This document shows positions 37,950-46,645 of a stretch of 64,000 nucleotides of DNA, in pieces. The translations under genes were made by a program, and so were the position numbers. The DNA lies in contig NZ_KB849780.1 in the NCBI RefSeq assembly GCF_000368965.1, forward strand, positions 1,984,145 through 2,048,144, written 5' to 3'. The stretch comes from Acinetobacter calcoaceticus DSM 30006 = CIP 81.8. GTDB lineage: Bacteria > Pseudomonadota > Gammaproteobacteria > Pseudomonadales > Moraxellaceae. The notes below the pieces were generated by a model that did not search any database, was not told the DNA's origin, and worked only from the letters and a program-made list of their open reading frames with translations. How positions within the stretch are numbered: position 1 is the stretch's first letter; each line of letters begins with the position of its first letter.

Positions 37950-39626
37950 ATGAAGTACAAAGCAATTTTATCTAGCCTTTCCATTGCTTTATTTAGCTTA
38001 TCTTTGGCTGGATGTAATGACAACGATAAACAAGAAAATGTAGTCAGCGCTCCTAAGCAGCCCAATATCTTATTTATTATGGCGGATGACTTAGGCTATT
38101 CAGATTTAGGGGCTTTCGGTGGTGAAATTCGTACACCCAATATTGATAGCCTAGCTCAGGAAGGTCGCCTTTTAACTGACTATCACACCGCCCCGACCTG
38201 TTCCCCAACACGTTCTCAACTGATTTCAGGTACTGATCACCATTTAGCTGGTATTGGTGCAATGGCTGAACTCACGCCAGAACATTTAAAGGGCCAGCCT
38301 GGCTACGAAGGATATTTAAACGAACGTTCATTATCGATTGCACAAGTGCTGAAAGATAATGGTTACCGCACGTACATCAGTGGTAAATGGCATTTAGGGC
38401 TAACCCCTGAAACGAATGCCCATGCAAAAGGTTTTGACCATTCATTTACCTTGTTACAAGGCCTAGATCACCACTTTAAGCAAGCTCCAAGTGCCTTTAA
38501 ACGAAATTCGACCTATACAGAAGATGGGCAAATTATTCCTGTTTCAGCATTGCCTGATGACTTTTTCTCGACAAACTATTTTACCGATAAATTACTTAGC
38601 TATTTAGACTCAGGCAAAAATAGTGGCAAACCGTTCTTTGCTTATGCTGCCTATACAGCGCCTCACTGGCCAATTCAGGCACCTGCGGAATACCGTGAAA
38701 AATATCGCGGAGTTTACGATATTGGTTACGATGCAATTCGTAATGCGCGTATCGCACGCCAAAAACAGCTTGGCATTATTCCGGCAAACTTTGAGGCAGC
38801 CGAACCGATTGCAACTCAAAATGCTCCACAAAAATATGGAAAATGGAATGAATTAACAGCCGAACAAAAAGCACTTGAAGCCCGTAAAATGGAAATCTAT
38901 GCAGGTATGGTAGAAAATCTCGATGCCAATGTGGGCCGAATTATTCAATACCTCAAACAAAATAATCTTTATGACAATACCTTAATTTTCTTTGTTTCCG
39001 ACAATGGTGCAGAAGGTTTTGTACGTGGAGGATACGGCAGTGAATCTGGCTTTGATAACTCTGTAGCAAATGTAGGTACACCGACTTCGTATCACTATAT
39101 TGGACCACGTTGGGCTGAGGTTAGTGCTGCACCTTTCCATTTATGGAAGGATACGGCTGGTGAAGGTGCAACTACTGCCCCTGCTATCGTGAAATTACCA
39201 AATCAGAAAAAAGCAGAAGAAACGAATCATAGCTTTGCATCAGTACTAGATGTTTTCCCAACTTTACTAGAATATGCTCATATTCCAGTACCTCAAGGCC
39301 AATACAATGGTCGTACCATTAACACGCCATCAGGGATTTCATGGAAACCTTTACTTGAAAATAAAACCACTACGATTCGCCCCGAAAATTTTAGTTTTGC
39401 TGATGAGTTACATGGCAGTAAATATGCAAAACAAGGCGAGTGGAAAATTGCACTTCAAGGGCGACCTGAATTAGGTACAGGAACTTGGGAGCTATACAAC
39501 ATTAAAGCGGATCGAGGGGAAAGACAGAACGTTGCTCAGCTTTACCCAGCAAAAGTGCAAGAGCTGTTATCGGTCTATCAAAAATATACTGAAAAAAATG
39601 GTGTGCAGGAATATAACGCCAAATGA
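37950..39626 (+). CDS. Arylsulfatase, predicted lipoprotein
   Basis: Hydrolyses sulfate esters using formylglycine made from a cysteine. The 558-residue product has signal MKYKAILSSLSIALFSLSLAGC with Cys22 as a lipidation site. The sulfatase core begins at FIMADDLGYSDLG (metal-binding Asp46, Asp47). The formylglycine site is APTCSPTRSQ with Cys84 in CxPxR, the Cys type that needs FGE or a radical-SAM maturase. GKWHLG and FFVSDNGAEG are conserved. It overlaps the next gene, an FGE homologue, by four bases. Unlike the cytosolic P. aeruginosa AtsA it appears envelope-anchored. Confidence 0.93.
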   Translation: MKYKAILSSLSIALFSLSLAGCNDNDKQENVVSAPKQPNILFIMADDLGYSDLGAFGGEIRTPNIDSLAQEGRLLTDYHTAPTCSPTRSQLISGTDHHLAGIGAMAELTPEHLKGQPGYEGYLNERSLSIAQVLKDNGYRTYISGKWHLGLTPETNAHAKGFDHSFTLLQGLDHHFKQAPSAFKRNSTYTEDGQIIPVSALPDDFFSTNYFTDKLLSYLDSGKNSGKPFFAYAAYTAPHWPIQAPAEYREKYRGVYDIGYDAIRNARIARQKQLGIIPANFEAAEPIATQNAPQKYGKWNELTAEQKALEARKMEIYAGMVENLDANVGRIIQYLKQNNLYDNTLIFFVSDNGAEGFVRGGYGSESGFDNSVANVGTPTSYHYIGPRWAEVSAAPFHLWKDTAGEGATTAPAIVKLPNQKKAEETNHSFASVLDVFPTLLEYAHIPVPQGQYNGRTINTPSGISWKPLLENKTTTIRPENFSFADELHGSKYAKQGEWKIALQGRPELGTGTWELYNIKADRGERQNVAQLYPAKVQELLSVYQKYTEKNGVQEYNAK

Positions 39627-40627
39627 GATTGAAACCATTTTTAGTTACGACCATCAGCCTGTCTTTTATGACAGGCTGTAGTCAATCTTCACAAGTTTCT
39701 GAATCCACACCATCGTCTCAGCAGCACACCTCTTTAGCTGACTTGGGTTCTATTGAGAAATGTAAAAACTACACTGGACTACCTCAAGGTTGGCTAAAAC
39801 AACCTACAGCTGGAATGGTTTTAATTCCTAATGGACATTTTAATTTTGGTTCTGAAAAAGCCTATCCCGATGAACTTAATTTTGGAAAAAAACAACGGGA
39901 AGTTAAAGGATTCTGGATTGATCAAACAGAAGTCAGCGTTGCTCAGTTTGCTAGTTTCGTAAAAGCAACGGGTTATATCACCGATGCCGAAAAACAAAAG
40001 CAGGCTGCTGTTTTTTCACCAGACCCTCAACATCCACAGCAATGGTGGCAGCTAAAGTCAGGTTATACATGGAAAACTCCAAACGGCAGTAATGGTGCCG
40101 TAGCTAATCCTAATGAGCCTGTACGATATGTGAGTAAAAACGATGCTGAACATTATGCAGTCTGGTTAGGACGTGATTTACCAACAGAACTAGAATGGGA
40201 ATATGCAGCTAAAGCGAATTCGCAAACTGATACACCATTACATCAGGCCCCTACCGATGAACACCAACATCCACAAGCAAATTACTGGCAAGGTGAATTC
40301 CCTTTTCAAAACCTGAATCAAGATCACTTTAAAGATGTTGCGCCCGTTGGATGCTTTGCACCAAATACTTTCAAACTATTTGATATAATTGGAAATGTAT
40401 GGGAATGGACATCATCTCCATATCAAGGTGCTCATGACCAGCATATGGGAAATTATTCTGATTTAAGACAACAACAAATCACCAGTACACAATATGTAAT
40501 TAAAGGCGGATCTTTTCTTTGTGCACAAAATTATTGTTCACGTTATCGTAGCAGTAGCCGCTATCCGCAAGACTTTGATTTAGCAGCAACCCATGTCGGG
40601 TTTAGAACAATTCTACGATCTCCTTAG
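39623..40627 (+). CDS. Formylglycine-generating enzyme homologue, predicted lipoprotein
   Basis: A 334-residue protein of the FGE-sulfatase (SUMF1/EgtB-like) fold, likely the maturase of the adjoining sulfatase. It starts with MRLKPFLVTTISLSFMTGC, a lipoprotein signal with Cys19. GMVLIPNGHFNFGSEKAYPDE and FWIDQTEVSVAQFASFVKAT mark the fold. The copper-binding catalytic pair is Cys300 and Cys305 in GGSFLCAQNYCSRYR, spaced as in human FGE Cys336/Cys341, so it should be enzymatically active rather than an EgtB-like relative. Its ATG overlaps the sulfatase stop, so translation is coupled. An exported FGE implies formylglycine formation outside the cytoplasm. Confidence 0.88.
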   Translation: MRLKPFLVTTISLSFMTGCSQSSQVSESTPSSQQHTSLADLGSIEKCKNYTGLPQGWLKQPTAGMVLIPNGHFNFGSEKAYPDELNFGKKQREVKGFWIDQTEVSVAQFASFVKATGYITDAEKQKQAAVFSPDPQHPQQWWQLKSGYTWKTPNGSNGAVANPNEPVRYVSKNDAEHYAVWLGRDLPTELEWEYAAKANSQTDTPLHQAPTDEHQHPQANYWQGEFPFQNLNQDHFKDVAPVGCFAPNTFKLFDIIGNVWEWTSSPYQGAHDQHMGNYSDLRQQQITSTQYVIKGGSFLCAQNYCSRYRSSSRYPQDFDLAATHVGFRTILRSP

Positions 40628-40736
40628 TTTCTTCTTAATCCGACCAATTAAAGATAATTCTTAACCAAAAGTAGATCGAAAAACAAGCAAAACTTTTCTA
40701 TAGTACAAAAGAGAATGATAAAAAAGTGAGAACAAG

Positions 40737-40901
40737 ATGAAAACATTACTTCTTTGTGCGGCAGCAATTTTCACAATATCACTACCAGCCTGCGCAGTTC
40801 ATACTCCCGAAGGTAGTATCGTGATTGATCCAGATTCACCTTATCACAACCATCCAGGAGACTTTTGCCCACCAGGACAAGCGAAAAAAGGGCGTTGTTA
40901 G
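40737..40901 (+). CDS. Small exported 54-residue protein
   Basis: A short gene with signal-like MKTLLLCAAAIFTISLPAC. Cys19 could be a lipidation site (LPAC; proline at -2 is unusual) or the signal may end at ACA. The mature part is rich in His, Pro and Asp (IVIDPDSPYHNHPGD) and ends FCPPGQAKKGRC, with two cysteines around a CPPGxAKKG motif that I recall from other small envelope proteins. Metal binding or a disulfide is possible. A GTGAG sequence upstream may be the ribosome binding site. The function is unknown. Confidence 0.65.
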   Translation: MKTLLLCAAAIFTISLPACAVHTPEGSIVIDPDSPYHNHPGDFCPPGQAKKGRC

Positions 40902-41005
40902 AGATAGCTTCTTTTAAAGTAATTTTGAAGTTACTTTAAACAAATAAGGTTCAATCAAGTGATAAAGTGAGTACAAAAATGGAGGGTTCCAACCCAAAAA
41001 TAGAT

Positions 41006-41100
41006 GGGATGAAACTAGAAAATTATGGTGTAAAAAAATCACCATATCCCCAAGATTTTTAAAAGACAATCTTATGCTGTCTTCTATCTAGTTTCACCCC
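41006..41100 (-). ncRNA. Candidate Y-shaped structured RNA (three-way junction)
   Basis: A 14-base basal stem joins 41006-41019 to 41087-41100. Inside are two hairpins: 41024-41030 / 41040-41046 (seven pairs) and 41063-41068 / 41078-41083 (six pairs). Read on the minus strand the basal stem has 14 pairs including one G-U; on the plus strand that pair would be A-C, so the minus strand is favoured. The layout, and the GGGGTGAAACTAGA arm, resemble the phage C4 antisense RNA shape and multicopy Acinetobacter sRNAs, but this relation is only inference. No promoter or T-run terminator is clear. Confidence 0.45.
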
Positions 41101-41455
41101 AATTCTTTCTTATTCCGTCTGACTTCTCTTATCCTTTAAGAAAAAAGTCTAGTTTTTAATCATTTCTGTATCTGTATTATTGATACATTTTGAACATTTT
41201 ACCTTCAGGCTAAAACTGATGTATTTGCTTAATACAAAATAATCATTTATGTAACGTAAGTCTATAAAAATGTTCTAAAATTGTGAAAAAAATTAAGACC
41301 AAAATGAGATGAATTTATCATAATAATTCCCTCTTCCATGTTTCATCACATAAATAATCAATATTATTTTGTCAGTTATTGCCACTCGTTTCCTTTCATT
41401 GGCATAGATAATGTATACATCTGTATATTAACCCAGTCGTATAACGAGATATTTT
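41101..41455. other. Leader region before the 515-residue hypothetical gene
   Basis: AT-rich sequence without a credible ORF. It presumably carries the promoter of the 41456 gene and, if the structured RNA is real, the promoter of that RNA on the opposite strand. Confidence 0.4.
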
Positions 41456-43003
41456 ATGTCCAGCACAAGTCAAGTCGAAGGTCTACAATTTCCAGTACAC
41501 GCCTCAACAAAAAAACAAAGCACATCTCTTACTGGCCAAGAAATTTTGTCAGAGGCTTTATCTGTTGTAGATAATAAAACCGCACAACAAGTGTTGAATG
41601 AAAAAAACTGGCGAAAAAATTACCCAATATATTTTAAAGCACTTGTTAAACAAGGAATTTCTAATAGCAAGCACCCAATTACTATTGCGAAGCAAGGTTT
41701 GCATAAAGCTCACCATATTTTTGACTATTATCGTGATAGTAAACATTACCTTTTAAAAGATGCGGTTAATATTGCTTCATCTACGCCACTTCATACAGTA
41801 AAACTTAAAGGTGAAAGTGATGCGGCACCTGAATGGTATGTTCCTTACAAAGGACAAAAACTAAGCGGAAAAAGCTTACTGGACCAGATTCAACGTTGGG
41901 AAGAGGCTGGTATTATTGAACCAAGTCATGCCAAAGCTCTACGTGAAGCTATTGCTCACCCAGAATGGTTTGATTTATCTGACCGTACCATGGTGCTGTT
42001 TGGCGCAGCTTCAGAAGCAGGACCTCTACCTTGGTTAGCCAAATGGAAAGCGAATATTGTTGCTGTCGACTTACCAAACTCACGTGTCTGGGGCAAAATT
42101 TTAAATACGATTCAACAAGGAAATGCAACCCTCATTGCGCCTAGTGTTGAACAAATTGATTCATCAGCAAAAGTTTCTGAATTAAAGGATAAATTGGGTG
42201 CAAATTTATTGACTCAATTACCAGAAATTGCACAGTGGTTAGTTCAGTTTCCGCAAAAGTTAGATTTGGCTGCAATTGCCTATTTAGATGGTGAAAAGCA
42301 TGTTCGTGTTTCTATGGCAATGGACAGCATTATGCAATTTGTAAGCGAGCATAAGTCTGATACGAGCCTTATGTTTATGTGTACGCCAACCGATGTTTAT
42401 GCGGTTCCTAAAGAAGTCGCTAAAGCTGCTCAACAAAAGTTTAAATCACGCACAAAAATACAAAAAATGGCAGTGAAAGGTGTTTCCGCTCTTTCGCTCA
42501 ATCGTTTTTTTCAAGCGCCATATCAAGACTTAATTGCTTGTGAAAATGGAAAAACTTATGGCATTGCCGACTGTTTAGTTGTTGAACAAGGGCCAAATTA
42601 CGCCTTAGCAAAACGCATTCAACAATGGCGTGCTATTTTGGCCCGCCATCAAGGACAACATGTCAGCATTAATATTGCTCCATCTACAACGACTCACTCT
42701 GTGACTAAAAATCCATTGTTGAAAGCAGCTTTTAATGGTGCAGAACTTTTTGATGTAGAAGCATTTAGCCCTGAAACTACCAATGCAATTATGGCTGCAA
42801 TCTGGATTCATGACTTAAGAAATGAGTCTTCTGTAGCAAATCCTGAAACTGAGCTGGACCATCCGCTTGAGCTTATGATGGAAGGTGCCAACCACGGCGG
42901 ATTGTGGCGTGTGGCTTATTTAGCAAGAACTGCCCTGCCTTTTGCTGCAATCTATGGCTTTGCAACCGAAAAACTACCTTTCGGAAAATCATCTAAAAAA
43001 TAA
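41456..43003 (+). CDS. Unrecognised 515-residue conserved protein, possible Rossmann-like domain
   Basis: A 515-residue cytoplasmic protein with no signal peptide or clear membrane helix, though the C-terminus (LARTALPFAAIYGFATEKLP) is moderately hydrophobic. The part around residues 175-200 (DRTMVLFGAASEAGPLPWL then NIVAVDLP) has the glycine-rich loop and acidic strand end of a nucleotide- or SAM-binding Rossmann fold. DLRNESSVANPETELDHPLEL and MMEGANHGGLWRVAYLA look strongly conserved. I cannot assign a family or function. It is monocistronic and ends at a bidirectional terminator with dsdA. Confidence 0.7.
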   Translation: MSSTSQVEGLQFPVHASTKKQSTSLTGQEILSEALSVVDNKTAQQVLNEKNWRKNYPIYFKALVKQGISNSKHPITIAKQGLHKAHHIFDYYRDSKHYLLKDAVNIASSTPLHTVKLKGESDAAPEWYVPYKGQKLSGKSLLDQIQRWEEAGIIEPSHAKALREAIAHPEWFDLSDRTMVLFGAASEAGPLPWLAKWKANIVAVDLPNSRVWGKILNTIQQGNATLIAPSVEQIDSSAKVSELKDKLGANLLTQLPEIAQWLVQFPQKLDLAAIAYLDGEKHVRVSMAMDSIMQFVSEHKSDTSLMFMCTPTDVYAVPKEVAKAAQQKFKSRTKIQKMAVKGVSALSLNRFFQAPYQDLIACENGKTYGIADCLVVEQGPNYALAKRIQQWRAILARHQGQHVSINIAPSTTTHSVTKNPLLKAAFNGAELFDVEAFSPETTNAIMAAIWIHDLRNESSVANPETELDHPLELMMEGANHGGLWRVAYLARTALPFAAIYGFATEKLPFGKSSKK

Positions 43004-43010
43004 TTATATT

Positions 43011-43038
43011 AAAGCCCAATTCTAGAATTGGGCTTTTT
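43011..43038. terminator. Bidirectional terminator before dsdA end
   Basis: AAAGCCCAATTCTAGAATTGGGCTTT palindrome followed by T residues, between convergent genes. Confidence 0.88.
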
Positions 43039-43049
43039 TCTGTATTTAT

Positions 43050-44384
43050 CTATTTACTTTGAAAGTGTGATAGATATTTTTGCATTTCATCAGGCGGCAC
43101 CATACCGCCTCCTGTCGCCCATATCACATGGGTTGCCTGTTGTAACTGCTCAGCTGATAGTTGATGTAAAGCCAAATAATCAGGGCTAGTCTGGACATAA
43201 TATGACCCCATCATTCCAGCCACCGCAGAAGGCTCAAGCTGAATATTTTCAGTTTGATTTAGAAGTGCTATTAGTTCATATAAACGTTCATCATCAATGG
43301 TGTAGTAGCCATCAATTAACTGCTGCATAGCACGCCCCACAAAACCTGAAGCACGGCCTACCGCAAGCCCATCTGCGGTAGTTACATTATCGAGGCCAAT
43401 ATCATTCACTGAAATCTGATCATGCAAACCTGTGTGGACACCCAGTAACATACATGGTGAATGGGTGGGTTCTGCAAAGATACAATGTACATGCTCACCA
43501 AAAGCCAGTTTCAAACCAAAACTTACCCCACCAGGGCCACCACCAACGCCACACGGCAAATAAACAAATAATGGGTGTTCAGCATCGACTTTAATTTGTT
43601 TTTGCTCAAATTGCTGTTTTAAGCGTATTCCTGCAACTGCATAACCTAAAAACAATGTTGTTGAGTTTTCATCATCAATAAAAAAGCAGTGCGGATCTTG
43701 CTCTGCTGCTTTTCTTCCCTCTTCAACAGCTACTCCATAGTCACTGGCATATTCCACAACATTAACGCCCAATGAACGCAGTTTGTCTTTTTTCCACTGT
43801 CTCGCATCAGCAGACATATGAACAGTGACTCTAAAACCCAGTTTGGCGCTCATAATGCCTATGGAAAGCCCTAGGTTACCTGTAGAACCTACTGCAATTT
43901 GATACTTAGAAAAGAATGCCCTAAATGAATCTTGATCTAACTTACTGTAATCGTCTTCCAACTTGAGAAGTCCAGCCTCAAGTGCCAATTTTTCGGCGTG
44001 AGCCAAGACTTCATAAATACCACCACGCGCTTTAATTGAACCAGAAATAGGTAAATGGCTATCTTTTTTCAGCCAGAATGCTCCACTCAGTTGCACTTGT
44101 TCTGTTGAAGATAGTGCTTGTTGCATATGGGCAATTTCAACGATCTCTGATTCAATTTTTCCATGTTGCGCTTGAGTTTCAGGAAACACTTTTGCCAAAT
44201 AAGGTGCGAAACGCTCTAATCTAGCTTCTGCTTCACTTACGTCTTCGGCTGTTAATCCAACTTTTTCTAAAGCTTCTTTTGAAGGATAGCAATGAGGTGT
44301 AAACCAAAATGTTTCTTGATAGGCTTGCAGTGTCTCTATAAGTGGAAATTGTTGTTTTAGCTGATCTATTTGAACCGCATCCAT
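43050..44384 (-). CDS. dsdA: D-serine ammonia-lyase
   Basis: PLP enzyme that converts D-serine to pyruvate and ammonia, used for detoxification and nutrition. The 444-residue product has the PLP lysine at Lys118 in [11 protein letters not shown], the same number as in E. coli DsdA, the phosphate-binding glycine loop [11 protein letters not shown] (about residue 277), and [10 protein letters not shown]. No dsdC regulator or dsdX permease is adjacent, unlike the E. coli operon. It has its own promoter region and a bidirectional terminator. Confidence 0.95.
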   Translation of the reverse strand: MDAVQIDQLKQQFPLIETLQAYQETFWFTPHCYPSKEALEKVGLTAEDVSEAEARLERFAPYLAKVFPETQAQHGKIESEIVEIAHMQQALSSTEQVQLSGAFWLKKDSHLPISGSIKARGGIYEVLAHAEKLALEAGLLKLEDDYSKLDQDSFRAFFSKYQIAVGSTGNLGLSIGIMSAKLGFRVTVHMSADARQWKKDKLRSLGVNVVEYASDYGVAVEEGRKAAEQDPHCFFIDDENSTTLFLGYAVAGIRLKQQFEQKQIKVDAEHPLFVYLPCGVGGGPGGVSFGLKLAFGEHVHCIFAEPTHSPCMLLGVHTGLHDQISVNDIGLDNVTTADGLAVGRASGFVGRAMQQLIDGYYTIDDERLYELIALLNQTENIQLEPSAVAGMMGSYYVQTSPDYLALHQLSAEQLQQATHVIWATGGGMVPPDEMQKYLSHFQSK

Positions 44385-44507
44385 AATCTATCCCGATATA
44401 AAAGTTTTAAGCCTAGCCTCTGAAGTTACTTGAGGCTTTATAACGACTCGTTAATTTATAATTGAATGTACATGAAAATAGACTGAACATTGAAAAGAAA
44501 CAAATAA

Positions 44508-44535
44508 AAAAGCCACTGTGAACAGTGGCTTTAAT
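44508..44535 (-). terminator. Terminator of the Pit transporter gene
   Basis: AAAGCCACTG / CAGTGGCTTT with a four-base loop, T run on the minus strand, 13 bases after the stop. Confidence 0.88.
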
Positions 44536-44548
44536 TTTTTAAATACTT

Positions 44549-46180
44549 TTATACAAACTGTAAGAATAACCAATACAAACCGCCAGACAAACAGATTGTT
44601 GCAGGAAGTGTAAATACCCATGCAGATAAAATCGTTTTAACTGTATTGAAGTTTAAACCCGATCTGTTCGCTACCATGGTACCTGCAACAGCACTGTTTA
44701 AAACGTGCGTTGTTGAAACAGGCATACCTAAACCGTCGGCAGCTGCAATTGTACTCATTGCGACAAGCTCAGCAGACATCCCTTGACCATAAGTCATGTG
44801 ATGCTTACCAATACGTTCACCTACAGTCACAACAATACGTTTCCAGCCGACCATGGTGCCTAAGCCAAGTGCCAAAGCAACTGCTACTTTCACCCAAGTT
44901 GGAATGTATTGTAAGAATGAATCTAAGCTACTACGGTATTCTTTCACGAGTTTTTCTTGTGACTGATCCATTTTTGGTAAAGCATCTGCTTTATCCAAAC
45001 GCTTAAACGTCGTTGTACTTAAATACATGTCATTACGAATTTCACTAATTGCAGCTTCTGGAATGTCTTTTAAGTTGCTATAGCTAGAAACTCGCTCACC
45101 CAAATGATCAGTCATACTTGCCAATGCAGGCACTACTTCCGGAGTTTGCTGTTTAGTTTGAATATATTTAGTCAAAATAACACGTGCTTTTTCATCGGTT
45201 AATTCTGGCTGATTTTGGTTCAAAAGTACGGCAGTTTGAGAAGAAAGCTGATGGAATGATTGAACTTGTTGTGTATCAAGGTTTTTATTCAATGAATAAG
45301 CCAATGGCACCAGACCAACCAAAATCAGCATGATTAAACCCATACCTTTTTGACCGTCATTAGAACCATGTGCAAAACTTACACCTGTACAGGTAAAGAT
45401 TAAAATTGCACGAATGATTGCTGGTGGTGGTTTATTACCTTCTGGTGGCTGGAATAATTCTAATTGGCGTTTAAAAATAGTTTTAACCAACAAGAATACA
45501 ATCGCTGCAAAAGCAAAACCAATTAAAGGTGACAATAATAAGGCCTTACCGACTTTAATCACCTGATCCATATCAACACCACTGGTGGTTACGCCAGTCG
45601 ATGCACTCAATAGATGGTTCATAATGCCCACACTCAAGATTGAACCAATCAAAGTATGAGAGCTAGAAGCAGGAATGCCCAAGAACCAAGTACCTAAGTT
45701 CCAGAGAATCGCAGCAATAAGAAGCGCAAAAACCATTGCGAAACCTGCACCGCTACCCATGTTCATAATCAATTCAACAGGCAACAATGCAATAATGCCG
45801 TAAGCAACTGCGCCGCTTGCAACCATTACCCCAAGAAAATTACAAAAACCTGCCCACATGACTGCAACTGGTGCAGGTAAAGCATTGGTGTAAATCACTG
45901 TCGCTACTGCATTTGCAGTATCATGGAAGCCATTTACAAACTCAAAGCCTAAAGCAATCAAGAGTGCGGTAGATAAGAGAATAACCGAATAAAGACTCAA
46001 AGGCGGTACATGCGCTAAATCAGCACTCACCTGAAATCCAATATAAATAAGTGTTGCAACAATAATTGTCAGAAACACCGGCATAAAGAACTTAGGTGTC
46101 GGGACATGTACATTCGTCGATTTGACTTGCAGGTTTGCCGCAAGTTTTGAATCCGAAACAGGGGGTAGATTAGAATTCAT
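44549..46180 (-). CDS. pitA: PiT-family inorganic phosphate transporter
   Basis: A 543-residue low-affinity, metal-phosphate:proton symporter in the inner membrane. Two PHO4 half-domains carry the signature GFVNGFHDTANAVATVI (about residue 80) and FAHGSNDGQKGMGLI (about 275), with a polar segment of about 130 residues (310-430) between. About ten membrane helices are seen. A Pho-box-like 7-4-7 repeat lies 50-70 bases upstream, so phosphate control is likely; in E. coli, PitA is largely constitutive and PitB is Pho-repressed. The N-terminal 30 residues are an unusual polar tail. It is monocistronic. Confidence 0.92.
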   Translation of the reverse strand: MNSNLPPVSDSKLAANLQVKSTNVHVPTPKFFMPVFLTIIVATLIYIGFQVSADLAHVPPLSLYSVILLSTALLIALGFEFVNGFHDTANAVATVIYTNALPAPVAVMWAGFCNFLGVMVASGAVAYGIIALLPVELIMNMGSGAGFAMVFALLIAAILWNLGTWFLGIPASSSHTLIGSILSVGIMNHLLSASTGVTTSGVDMDQVIKVGKALLLSPLIGFAFAAIVFLLVKTIFKRQLELFQPPEGNKPPPAIIRAILIFTCTGVSFAHGSNDGQKGMGLIMLILVGLVPLAYSLNKNLDTQQVQSFHQLSSQTAVLLNQNQPELTDEKARVILTKYIQTKQQTPEVVPALASMTDHLGERVSSYSNLKDIPEAAISEIRNDMYLSTTTFKRLDKADALPKMDQSQEKLVKEYRSSLDSFLQYIPTWVKVAVALALGLGTMVGWKRIVVTVGERIGKHHMTYGQGMSAELVAMSTIAAADGLGMPVSTTHVLNSAVAGTMVANRSGLNFNTVKTILSAWVFTLPATICLSGGLYWLFLQFV

Positions 46181-46228
46181 GCAGACGGTAAGAGGATAGA
46201 AAAATCCTCTGTATTCTTAAATTAAATT

Positions 46229-46246
46229 ATGACAATTATATGACAA
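46229..46246 (-). promoter_or_regulatory. Pho-box-like site upstream of pitA
   Basis: On the minus strand TTGTCAT, ATAA, TTGTCAT: two exact seven-base repeats, four-base AT spacer, 11-base period. This matches the PhoB box CTGTCAT-N4-CTGTCAT except for the first base of each half. It is 49-66 bases from the pitA start. Confidence 0.7.
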
Positions 46247-46645
46247 AGCGGCGCCTGATGAAGTCAATTTTTCATATTTTGACCTCATTTGATGCACCTT
46301 TCCTCGATACAATTTATTTTTTTATTAAAATACAATAATTTAAATCAATTTATATCTTCCTTATTTATGACTATTTTTAAAGCAAAAATATCTAAAAAAT
46401 TACCTGTATGACGTTTTTTTAAACAGCTTAATTGTCATAAAACCGAATATTGGAGATGAAATATTTCAATATCATGATCATTTTATGAATATTTGATGAA
46501 AAAACACCCTCTTTTTGTTCGAAAACACTTTTTTTTTACGACTAATTTACGGTGAATGGTGGGTCGTCATAGATCATCAATTGTGCTGCTATTCTGTTAC
46601 AATAGCGCCGCATTTTTAAATTCATATAAAAGATCGGGGTTTTCT
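46247..46645. other. Region between pitA and metH
   Basis: About 400 AT-rich bases with no credible gene. I looked for a cobalamin or SAM/SAH riboswitch in front of metH and saw no supportable conserved core. Confidence 0.4.

Noticed and set aside
40984..40996. Short palindrome GGGTTCCAACCC as a terminator of the candidate RNA
   Set aside because: The loop would be only two bases and the following T run is interrupted; not enough to call a terminator.
41338..41574. 78-codon frame overlapping the start of the 41456 gene
   Set aside because: Composition is not coding-like and it overlaps a strong gene in another frame.
46247..46645. Riboswitch (cobalamin or SAH/SAM) in front of metH
   Set aside because: No conserved core or convincing paired elements could be read in the AT-rich leader.
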